Source: Dyella tabacisoli | GTDB taxonomy: Bacteria > Pseudomonadota > Gammaproteobacteria > Xanthomonadales > Rhodanobacteraceae | NCBI RefSeq assembly: GCF_003350925.1 | Contig: NZ_KZ857179.1 | Location: 72,848 to 136,847 of the forward strand | Direction: 5' to 3' | DNA: 64,000 bases | Part shown: positions 8,668 to 15,550 of the stretch, piece after piece | How positions within the stretch are numbered: the stretch's first letter is position 1 | Layout: each line of letters opens with the position of its first letter | Position numbers and translations under genes: made by a program | Notes under the pieces: generated by a model | Database searches by the model: none | The model's input: the letters and a program-made list of their open reading frames with translations, nothing else | Told to the model about the DNA's origin: nothing

Positions 8668-9954
8668 ATGTCAGGGACGTCGTTATTCAGACAGGAAGTC
8701 ATTGATGCAAAGCGTAGCGAATGGCTAGGCAGCATCATCGTCGCAGCTCCTCTGTCACGCTGGCTTCTGGTCAGTTGGGGTCTCGCGCTCGCCGCGTTGA
8801 TCTTGATCTTCCTGGTCTTCGGCCAATACACGCGGCGTGAGAGTGTCGTTGGGCAGTTAGTGCCGGATGCCGGTTTGCTCAATGTCACGGCAAACAATGC
8901 AGGCACCATCGTTCAGGTGCTGGTTCGCGATGGGCAAAAGGTGCACCGGGGTGACCCGCTCATAGAGATATCCAGTGAACAGGGTAGTGCTGCTCTTGGT
9001 GATACGCATGCTTTGGTAAGCGATCAGCTCGACGAGCAGCAAGCACGACTAAAGTCTGATTTGCTGACACAGCAACAGATATCGAAGCAACAGGTCGATG
9101 CGCTGAGCGGCAAGGTGGCTTTGCTGCGCTCTCAGATCACCCAGATCGACGAGCAACTGGTCATCCAAAAACAATTGACCGCCAGTGCGCAAAACTTGTT
9201 GGAACGCATCAAGCCGTTGGCTGCTAAAAACTTTGTATCCGCGTTCCAGATACAGCAGCAGGAAACGGCGCTTTTAGATGCAAGGGCTCAGCACAAGACC
9301 CTGATGCGGCAGCAGCTTGAGCTGCGACAACAGGCAAACACGGCAGCACAGCAGCTGGCGCAGTTACCACTCGATGCCGCTACCCAGCGCAATGACACCG
9401 AGCGTAAGTTGGCCGATATCCGCCAAGCCGTGGCGCAAAACGAAATGCGGCGCGCCGTGGTTCTGCGCGCGCCGCGCGATGGCACGATTTCCACCGTATT
9501 GCTCAAACAGGGGCAGATGGTTGCCGCAGGCCAGTCTTTGCTCTCATTGCTACCTAGTGGCGCGGTGTTGCAGGCGCAGCTACTGGTGCCTAGTCGTGCC
9601 GTCGGCTTCATCGAGCCTGGCAGCCGAGTGGTGCTGCGTTATCAGGCGTTTCCTTATCAGAAGTTCGGTCAGCACTACGGGTATGTCTCGGAGATATCTC
9701 GTAGTACGCTAACCACTAGCGAAGTCACTGCATTGATCGGTGCCGATTCGCGGCGAACACAAGAGCCGCTGTATCGCGTGCAAGTGGCATTGGATAACCA
9801 ATACGTTCTGGCTTACGGCAGGTCGGAGGCGCTGCGGACGGGCATGGCGCTGGATGCCGATGTGCTGATGGAGCGGCGCAGGCTGATCGAATGGGTGTTC
9901 GAGCCTCTGTATGGACTCAGTCGCCGTTTAGTCATGGATGCCGCTCATGGTTGA
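8668..9954 (+). CDS. HlyD-family membrane fusion protein of a peptide exporter
   Basis: 428-residue periplasmic adaptor. One N-terminal membrane helix (LALAALILIFLVFG, about residues 30-45) is followed by a split lipoyl half-motif (NNAGTIVQVLVRDGQKVHRG). A long coiled-coil hairpin rich in Gln and Leu spans about residues 110-240. The second lipoyl half (LRAPRDGTISTVLLKQGQMV) and a beta-barrel with LVPSRAVGFIEPG follow. This layout matches CvaA-type adaptors that link a bacteriocin ABC exporter to an outer-membrane TolC channel; no TolC gene is present here. I prefer the ATG at 8668, eight bases after GGGAG, over the ATG at 8653, which lacks a site. The C-terminus overlaps the exporter start by 17 bp, so the two are coupled. 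Confidence 0.92.
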   Translation: MSGTSLFRQEVIDAKRSEWLGSIIVAAPLSRWLLVSWGLALAALILIFLVFGQYTRRESVVGQLVPDAGLLNVTANNAGTIVQVLVRDGQKVHRGDPLIEISSEQGSAALGDTHALVSDQLDEQQARLKSDLLTQQQISKQQVDALSGKVALLRSQITQIDEQLVIQKQLTASAQNLLERIKPLAAKNFVSAFQIQQQETALLDARAQHKTLMRQQLELRQQANTAAQQLAQLPLDAATQRNDTERKLADIRQAVAQNEMRRAVVLRAPRDGTISTVLLKQGQMVAAGQSLLSLLPSGAVLQAQLLVPSRAVGFIEPGSRVVLRYQAFPYQKFGQHYGYVSEISRSTLTTSEVTALIGADSRRTQEPLYRVQVALDNQYVLAYGRSEALRTGMALDADVLMERRRLIEWVFEPLYGLSRRLVMDAAHG

Positions 9955-12115
9955 CGATACGAAGCATGTGCCCGCGCCTGCGGCTCAGGCGCATCGATCC
10001 ACTCTGCACTTCGGCTGGTCGCGGCGGTTGCCGATGCTGCTGCAGACCGAAGCGGCCGAATGTGGCCTGGCCGCACTAGCCATGGTTGCACGCTATCACG
10101 GTCATGACGTCGATCTGGCCGGCATGCGCCGTCGATTCTCGACATCACTCAAAGGAGCCACGCTGGCGCGCGTGATGGAGATGGCCGCCAAACTGGATTT
10201 CGTCTGTCGGCCACTCAAACTGGATTTGGAGCATCTGACCCAACTGAGGACTCCATGCCTGCTGCATTGGGATCTCAACCATTTTGTAGTGCTTAGGCGC
10301 GCTCACGCCCGCGGCATCGTTATCCATGATCCGGCACGAGGCATCCAGAAACTTAGCCTGAAAGAAGTGTCGGCACACTTCACCGGTATCGCCTTGGAGC
10401 TAAGCCCCTCGGCCAGCTTTGAGCCTGTGCGTGAACGTCAGGCCGTGTCGATGCGTGCGCTGACAGGCCGCGTGCGCGGGCTGGTGCCGGCCCTGTTGCA
10501 GATCCTGCTATTGGCATTGGCGCTGGAGGTGTTCGCACTCGCCGGGCCGTTCTATATGCAATGGGTCCTAGATCAAGTGCTGGTCTCGGCTGACCGCGAT
10601 CTGCTTGCTCTTCTTGGCCTCGGGTTTATCGGTGTCGTGATCTTCTCGGCACTCATTACCGCCGCGCGTTCCTGGGCGGTCACTTGGTTGGGAGCCACCC
10701 TCAATGTGCAGTGGGCCAGCAACCTGTTTGCGCATCTGATGAAGCTACCGCTGGACTGGTTTGAGAAGCGCCATGTTGGCGACGTGGTGTCGCGTTTCGG
10801 CTCCATCCAGACCATTCAGAAGACGCTCACCACCCAATTCGTCGGCTCTTTGCTGGATGGCCTGATGTCGCTGGTCACCGTGATTGTGATGGCCTTCTAC
10901 AGCATCTGGCTTACTGCGCTGGTGATGGGCCTGTTTGTCGCGTACGGGCTTACACGATGGGCATTTTTCAATCCGCTGCGTCGGGCCAACGAAGAGCAGA
11001 TCGTGTATGGGGCGCGGCAACAAAGCGAGCTGCTGGAATCCATTCGCGGAGCTATGCCAATTAAGCTTGCAAATAAGCAAAGTGAACGGTTGACGCGCTA
11101 TGCCAATGCGACAGTAGCTAGCACAAATCGCGAAATTGGCATTCAACGTTTAGGGATAGCGTTTACGTTGAGCAACCAGCTGATGTTTGGCATCGGCCGC
11201 GTGGTTCTGATCTGGATCGCCGCCGCACTGGCGCTTAAGAACGAATTCTCGGCCGGTATGCTGGTGGCCTTTATCGCCTACGCCGATCAATTCACCAGCC
11301 GCGCTGCCGGGTTGATCGACAAGTGGGTGGATTTCCGCATGCTCAAGCTGCATGCCGAGCGCGTGGCCGATATCGCCTTGACGCCGCCGGAGACCGAAGT
11401 CGAGTCGGCATGGGAGGGGCCGCGCCCCGAGGCAAGCATCGAAGTGCGCAACGTCAGCTTTCGCTATGCCGACAGCGAGCCTTGGATTTTGAAAGACTGC
11501 AGCCTTCACATCAAGGCCGGTGAGTCCGTCGCCATCGTCGGCCCATCGGGTTGCGGCAAGACCACACTAGCCAAGCTAATGCTCGGCTTGCTGCAACCGA
11601 CACAAGGCGAAGTGCTGTTTGGCGGTATCGATATCCGCAAGCTTGGCTTGGACACCTATCGCCACATGGTCGGCGCTGTAATGCAAGACGATCAACTCTT
11701 CGCCGGATCGATTGCCGACAACATCAGCTTTTTCGATACGGATGCGACGCAGCAAAAAATAGGCGCAGCCGCGCAACTAGCCGCCATCCACGACGACATT
11801 GTTGCGATGCCAATGGGTTACCAAAGCCTGGTTGGAGATATGGGCTCCAGCTTGTCTGGAGGTCAGAAGCAACGGGTCATCTTGGCAAGAGCGCTATATC
11901 GGCAACCGAAGTTATTAGTGCTGGATGAAGCGACCAGTCATTTGGATATGGAGCGCGAGCGGCTGGTGAATGCCGCTGTGCAAAAGCTCGATGTGACACG
12001 GGTTGTGATTGCGCATCGGCCGGAGACTGTTGCTAGTGCTGACCAGATCATAATTTTTGATGCGGGGAAGGTAAGTCCTGCCGAACTGAAGGTGGGTCGG
12101 CAAATGGGGTCTTGA
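9938..12115 (+). CDS. Peptidase-containing ABC transporter (C39 bacteriocin processing/export, CvaB type)
   Basis: 725 residues with all three PCAT modules. The C39 peptidase (about residues 30-160) has the catalytic set Cys42 (QTEAAECGLAALAM), His115 (NHFVVL) and Asp131 (HDPARG). Six membrane helices span about 170-450. The ATPase has Walker A GPSGCGKTT, signature LSGGQKQR, Walker B LLVLDEATSHLD and an H-loop IAHRPE. Such proteins cut precursor peptides after a Gly-Gly motif and export the mature part. Two double-glycine precursors are encoded 98 bp downstream, which is strong contextual support. The start may instead be the ATG at 9947. The gene overlaps the adaptor gene. Confidence 0.96.
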   Translation: MPLMVDDTKHVPAPAAQAHRSTLHFGWSRRLPMLLQTEAAECGLAALAMVARYHGHDVDLAGMRRRFSTSLKGATLARVMEMAAKLDFVCRPLKLDLEHLTQLRTPCLLHWDLNHFVVLRRAHARGIVIHDPARGIQKLSLKEVSAHFTGIALELSPSASFEPVRERQAVSMRALTGRVRGLVPALLQILLLALALEVFALAGPFYMQWVLDQVLVSADRDLLALLGLGFIGVVIFSALITAARSWAVTWLGATLNVQWASNLFAHLMKLPLDWFEKRHVGDVVSRFGSIQTIQKTLTTQFVGSLLDGLMSLVTVIVMAFYSIWLTALVMGLFVAYGLTRWAFFNPLRRANEEQIVYGARQQSELLESIRGAMPIKLANKQSERLTRYANATVASTNREIGIQRLGIAFTLSNQLMFGIGRVVLIWIAAALALKNEFSAGMLVAFIAYADQFTSRAAGLIDKWVDFRMLKLHAERVADIALTPPETEVESAWEGPRPEASIEVRNVSFRYADSEPWILKDCSLHIKAGESVAIVGPSGCGKTTLAKLMLGLLQPTQGEVLFGGIDIRKLGLDTYRHMVGAVMQDDQLFAGSIADNISFFDTDATQQKIGAAAQLAAIHDDIVAMPMGYQSLVGDMGSSLSGGQKQRVILARALYRQPKLLVLDEATSHLDMERERLVNAAVQKLDVTRVVIAHRPETVASADQIIIFDAGKVSPAELKVGRQMGS

Positions 12116-12213
12116 ATTCACAAATGTACGAGATTTATCGGATTGCTGTTGCGGTCCGGTAAAGCCGAGGCTGAGGCGGCCAATCGTCAGCTAACCAAGA
12201 AAAGGATCATGAC

Positions 12214-12354
12214 ATGTATGAAATGACGGATATTGAAATTAGTGACGTGAGCGGCGGTCTACCCAATTCCGGGGCGGATTTCATCAATACCGTTGGACCG
12301 ATAGCAGTCGATTTCATTGCAGGATTCCTAAACGGTTTCCATCGTGCGTTCTAA
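12214..12354 (+). CDS. Double-glycine leader peptide 1 (candidate bacteriocin/microcin precursor)
   Basis: 46-residue gene below the usual gene-calling size. It has an AAGGA ribosome site seven to eight bases before the ATG. The leader MYEMTDIEISDVSGG fits the classical double-glycine leader pattern (hydrophobic and acidic residues at spaced positions, Val-Ser before Gly-Gly). The predicted mature part is 31 residues starting LPNSGADF. It contains a hydrophobic stretch (VGPIAVDFIAGFLNGF) with a GFLNG (GxxxG) motif and ends HRAF. It follows the C39 exporter on the same strand and is 15 bp before a second such gene, whose ribosome site overlaps its stop region. By analogy with class IIb pairs it could be one half of a two-peptide toxin; a peptide signal or a toxin of another class is possible. 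No homologue is recognised. Confidence 0.85.
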   Translation: MYEMTDIEISDVSGGLPNSGADFINTVGPIAVDFIAGFLNGFHRAF

Positions 12355-12369
12355 AAAGGAGTGTCAAAA

Positions 12370-12531
12370 ATGGAATCTTTGTCTTTCGAGCAAGTGCAAG
12401 CCGTTAGCGGCGGAGTGACGGCGTATGAATTGGGCGATGCCATTGGCTACGGCGTTGGAAAAGGAGTGCTTATGTGTGGTGCTGTTGCTGGCATTGCATT
12501 CGTATTAATCGCCGGAATAATGGCCAGTTAA
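12370..12531 (+). CDS. Double-glycine leader peptide 2 (candidate bacteriocin/microcin precursor)
   Basis: 53-residue gene with an AAGGAG ribosome site eight bases before the ATG. The leader MESLSFEQVQAVSGG matches the double-glycine consensus. The predicted mature part is 38 residues starting VTAYELGDAIG. It is rich in GxxxG motifs (GDAIG, GYGVG), has one cysteine, and ends in a hydrophobic helix (AGIAFVLIAGIMAS). These features are typical of the helix-helix-interacting halves of class IIb bacteriocins and of some Gram-negative class II microcins. The gene is 15 bp after peptide 1 and is followed 30 bp later by a strong intrinsic terminator, so the pair closes the export transcript. Function is inferred from the leader, composition and neighbours. 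Confidence 0.87.
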   Translation: MESLSFEQVQAVSGGVTAYELGDAIGYGVGKGVLMCGAVAGIAFVLIAGIMAS

Positions 12532-12561
12532 GGTGACGGAAGATAACTCAATGCCATGATG

Positions 12562-12604
12562 GTTGCGTCACCGTCAGCATGATTCGCGGTGACGCAACAT
12601 TTTT
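12562..12604 (+). terminator. Intrinsic terminator after the double-glycine peptide genes
   Basis: A perfect 12-bp stem, GTTGCGTCACCG with CGGTGACGCAAC, has a 13-base loop and is followed by ATTTTT. It ends the transcript of the exporter and precursor genes and separates them from the small membrane-protein genes downstream. Confidence 0.92.
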
Positions 12605-12667
12605 AACGTGAGTACGCATGTTATATACGCGTAAATATCTTTTGCGAGAATTTCAGGGAGGTCAGTT

Positions 12668-12871
12668 GTGAGCGAAAAAAGATTCTACACGGAGCGAGCA
12701 TTGCATGGCTTATCTGGCCTTGTTCTCTATTACATAGTTGTCGTCGGGTTAATGCTTGTGATTAGAGGTGCTAGAGACTCATATGCCTATGAAATATGTC
12801 TTGGCGTTGCCTCTATTGGTATAGGTGGTGCGCAATGGCAGATATTAAAGTATTTTGGTCGTAAGAAATGA
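12668..12871 (+). CDS. Small two-helix membrane protein, candidate immunity protein
   Basis: 67 residues starting at GTG, with a GGGAGG ribosome site seven bases upstream. Two hydrophobic helices (LSGLVLYYIVVVGLMLVI, about residues 14-32; ICLGVASIGIGGAQW, about 43-57) are flanked by basic ends (MSEKRF and FGRKK). No family is recognised. Small basic membrane proteins next to class II bacteriocin precursors are commonly immunity proteins, which is the basis of the proposal. It lies 64 bp beyond the terminator, so it probably has its own promoter in the AT-rich stretch 12605-12660. Confidence 0.75.
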   Translation: MSEKRFYTERALHGLSGLVLYYIVVVGLMLVIRGARDSYAYEICLGVASIGIGGAQWQILKYFGRKK

Positions 12872-13156
12872 CATGGCGCTAAGGTGACGGGCATCGCTAG
12901 ATAAGTTAGTCCAGATTTGACTTTTATTCGCCGGTTTGCGCTGCGGTTGCTGAGCTATGCCCATGAAAATCTTGTCATGTACAGGGCTAATTCGGCCGAA
13001 TTGCCCGCAATGCTCAATTTTTTGGTGCCGGCCTATGTGGCTCGAATAACAAATGGTTATTTCGTGAATTCAATGAATAATAATTGACAAGCTGCGGACG
13101 AATATTTCCGACAATTTATTGCAGACGATGGCAGCTTTCTTTGTGATGGAGTCCGA
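12872..13156 (+). other. AT-rich gap with one weak open frame
   Basis: About 285 bp of AT-rich sequence. A frame at 12917-13087 would encode 56 residues from a TTG codon with no ribosome site. Its translation is not obviously random (it contains a hydrophobic LPAMLNFLVPAYVARI segment), but nothing else supports it. It may be a decayed small gene like its neighbours. Confidence 0.3.
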
Positions 13157-13396
13157 GTGAAGACAGAAAATAATCGGGCCAGCTGGCCTTTTTCGATAAG
13201 ACTGGCTGTTGGAAAGTCAGGCTCGCGTCGAACCCATATGATGTGGTTCGTGACGATGTTCGGCTTAGGCCTCTTCATCTGCCTTGGCAACGAACCGTGG
13301 TCGCTACATTTCGTGCTTGGTGTGATTTCTTTTGTACTTGCGTTGTGGTGCCGTCTCGCCATGCGGTGGGTCGATAGAAAGTCTCGATGGGAATAA
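13157..13396 (+). CDS. Small two-helix membrane protein, second candidate immunity protein
   Basis: 79 residues from a GTG start with GGAG five bases upstream. It has a basic N-terminus, then two adjacent helices (MMWFVTMFGLGLFICLG, about residues 28-44; HFVLGVISFVLALWCRLAM, about 51-69) and a basic tail (RWVDRKSRWE). It has no recognised family. Its size and topology resemble the 67-residue protein at 12668, although the sequences are not clearly alike. It is on the same strand as the peptide genes, in the same AT-rich stretch. Confidence 0.7.
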   Translation: MKTENNRASWPFSIRLAVGKSGSRRTHMMWFVTMFGLGLFICLGNEPWSLHFVLGVISFVLALWCRLAMRWVDRKSRWE

Positions 13397-13449
13397 TACA
13401 TATGGCTTTGATGCTAAAAGCGACCTGATAATTAATGATGGAGATTGTC

Positions 13450-13586
13450 ATGAGAAATGGAGATAAAGCGCCTACTTTTCCCCAAAAAGTCGCCACATCG
13501 TTGTTGCAGGAATCATTTTGTGCGGAATGATTATGCTTGCTATCGGCTATGAGATAGGCAAAATCCATGCATTGAGTGACTCTTAG
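13450..13586 (+). pseudogene. Frameshifted small membrane-peptide gene (A5 homopolymer)
   Basis: An ATG at 13450 has GGAG six bases upstream but reaches a stop at 13530 after 26 codons. The next frame, entered at an AAAAA run near 13485, continues for a coherent hydrophobic helix (HIVVAGIILCGMIMLAIGYE) and ends at 13586. Restoring a single A would give a 45-residue one-helix protein with a good ribosome site. It is either a recent one-base deletion, a sequencing error in the homopolymer, or a slippage site. Confidence 0.5.
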
Positions 13587-13655
13587 ACTTGGATGGCCGC
13601 AATCGGCGCAAGTGCTAGTCGCTGTAGCAATAGATAGCTGCCGCTCGCGCTAGCT

Positions 13656-15233
13656 TCACTCACATAACAACAACCGATAAGCGGGGTTATCGCTCTCGTT
13701 CCGATACGGATAGCCGAGCGTGCCGAGAAACTGCTGAAACAGCGGACGTTCGCCGGCCGGTACCTGGATGCCGACCAGAATGCGGCCGTAGTCGGCGCCG
13801 TGATTGCGGTAGTGGAACAGGCTGATATTCCAATCGGGATGCATATGGCCGAGGAAACGGGTCAATGCGCCGGGGCGTTCGGGAAAGTCGAAGTGGTAGA
13901 GCTGTTCATTGTGGGCCAGTGGCGAGCGGCCGCCGACCATATGGCGTAGATGCAGTTTGGCTAGTTCGTCATCGGTGAGGTCGAGCGCGGCAAAACCTTG
14001 TTCGTGAAAGGCCATCGCCAGTGCGGCGTTTTCGTCGCGGTCCTGGGTTTGGATGCCGACGAAGATATGCGCCTGGGCGGCGTTGCCGATGCGGTAGTTG
14101 AATTCGGTGATATTGCGTTGGCCGAGTGCGGCGCAGAAGCGGCGAAAGCTGCCGCGTTCTTCGGGGATGGTTACCGCGAACACGGCTTCGCGCTGTTCAC
14201 CGACTTCGGCGCGTTCGGCGACGAAGCGCAGGCGATCGAAGTTCATATTGGCGCCGGAGACGATGGCTGCCAGCGTAGCGTCGCGCAGGCCGTGTTCGGC
14301 GGCGTATTGCTTGAGTCCGGCCAGTGCCAGTGCGCCGGCGGGTTCGGGCACGCTGCGGGTTTCTTGAAACACATCGCGGATGGCTGCGCAGATCGCGTCG
14401 GTGTCGACCCGCAGCATGCCATCCACATACTGTCGGCAGAGCGCGAAGGTTTGTGCACCGACTTGTTTTACGGCGGTGCCGTCGGAGAACAGGCCGACTT
14501 CGTCCAGGGCGACACGTTCGCCGCTCTCCAGCGAACGTGTCATCGCATCGGAGTCGGCAGCCTGTACGCCAATCACTTGAATCTCAGGGCGCAGCATTTT
14601 GATATAGGCCGCCACGCCGGCCAGCAGGCCGCCGCCGCCGACCGGCACAAAGACGGCATGCAGCGGACCAGGATGTTGGCGCAGGATCTCCATGCCTACG
14701 GTGGCCTGCCCGGCAATCACATCGGCATCGTCGAATGGATGGACGAAGGTATAGCCATGTTCCGCATGCAGGCGCGCGGCCGTGGTTTGCGCATCGCTGT
14801 AGGAGTCGCCAGTGAGGATCACTTCCACCGACGAGCCACCCAGGCGGCGCACGGCATCCACTTTCACTTGCGGTGCCGTTACCGGCATCACGATGACCGC
14901 GCGGATGCCGAGGCGAGCGGCGGCCAGCGCCACCCCTTGCGCGTGATTACCCGCCGACGCCGCAATCACTCCGCGTGCGCGTTGGGCGGGGTTGAGTCCG
15001 GCCATCTTGTTATAGGCGCCGCGTAGCTTGAACGAGAACACCGGTTGCTGGTCTTCGCGTTTGAGCAGCACCCGGTTGCCAAGCCGGGCCGACAACAGGG
15101 GCGCATGTTCCAGCGCGGTTTCGCGCGCTACCTCGTAGACGCGTGCGGCCAGCGTGCGGCGTAGCAAGTCGTGGTCCGACAACATGGCGTCGGTTACGAC
15201 AGCGCTCGTGCGTGCGGCGAGTGATGCGCTCAT
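13656..15233 (-). CDS. ilvA: Threonine ammonia-lyase (biosynthetic threonine deaminase)
   Basis: 525 residues, close to the usual 500-515 for IlvA. It converts threonine to 2-oxobutanoate, the first committed step to isoleucine. The PLP lysine is in SFKLRGAYNKM (about residue 69) and the phosphate-binding glycine loop is GGGGLLAG. Two C-terminal ACT-like regulatory domains (from about residue 345, VTIPEERGSFRRFC; later FDFPERPGALTRFL) are those that sense isoleucine and valine. It is the last gene of the BCAA operon. Its ATG overlaps the ilvM stop by 4 bp. I see no clear terminator after it. Confidence 0.96.
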   Translation of the reverse strand: MSASLAARTSAVVTDAMLSDHDLLRRTLAARVYEVARETALEHAPLLSARLGNRVLLKREDQQPVFSFKLRGAYNKMAGLNPAQRARGVIAASAGNHAQGVALAAARLGIRAVIVMPVTAPQVKVDAVRRLGGSSVEVILTGDSYSDAQTTAARLHAEHGYTFVHPFDDADVIAGQATVGMEILRQHPGPLHAVFVPVGGGGLLAGVAAYIKMLRPEIQVIGVQAADSDAMTRSLESGERVALDEVGLFSDGTAVKQVGAQTFALCRQYVDGMLRVDTDAICAAIRDVFQETRSVPEPAGALALAGLKQYAAEHGLRDATLAAIVSGANMNFDRLRFVAERAEVGEQREAVFAVTIPEERGSFRRFCAALGQRNITEFNYRIGNAAQAHIFVGIQTQDRDENAALAMAFHEQGFAALDLTDDELAKLHLRHMVGGRSPLAHNEQLYHFDFPERPGALTRFLGHMHPDWNISLFHYRNHGADYGRILVGIQVPAGERPLFQQFLGTLGYPYRNESDNPAYRLLLCE

Positions 15234-15478
15234 GCCAGCGCGGCAACGGTCGAGCGGTTGACTTCAATGACATCGACCAGTTTGCGCGTTTGCTCGATGA
15301 TTTGTTGCACGGTGGTCTCCGCGCCATGCATCACCAAGGTCAATTGCGATACGGCTGGATCTTCGGTGGCGGCGACGGTGAGCGCATCGATATTGCAGTG
15401 GCGCGCGGCAAACAGGCCGGCGACGCGAACCAGGGCGCCGGACTCGTTCTGCAACAGGATGGAAAGTGTGTGTTTCAT
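15230..15478 (-). CDS. ilvM: Acetolactate synthase small (ACT) subunit
   Basis: 82 residues consisting of a single ACT domain (LQNESGALVRVAGLFAARHC, NIDALTVA). It is the regulatory subunit that activates the large subunit encoded just upstream, as IlvM does for IlvG. The short length matches IlvM rather than the 160-residue IlvH. The gap to ilvG is 64 bp, and it overlaps ilvA by 4 bp. Confidence 0.92.
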   Translation of the reverse strand: MKHTLSILLQNESGALVRVAGLFAARHCNIDALTVAATEDPAVSQLTLVMHGAETTVQQIIEQTRKLVDVIEVNRSTVAALA

Positions 15479-15520
15479 GGGTATCCCGGTTTCGCGTCGG
15501 TAGCTTCTTGTGGTTATGCC

Positions 15521-15550
15521 GGTCTGCTCAAAACAGGTCTGCTCAAAACA
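15521..15550. repeat. 15-bp perfect tandem duplication across the ilvG stop codon
   Basis: The unit GGTCTGCTCAAAACA occurs twice in direct succession. The copy nearer ilvG contains its TGA stop; the other lies just downstream in the ilvG-ilvM gap. It looks like a recent slippage duplication with no effect on the protein. Confidence 0.9.

Noticed and set aside
12917-13087. 56-codon frame from TTG in the peptide islet
   Set aside because: No ribosome site and no ATG; kept only as a note under the gap because its translation is not clearly random.
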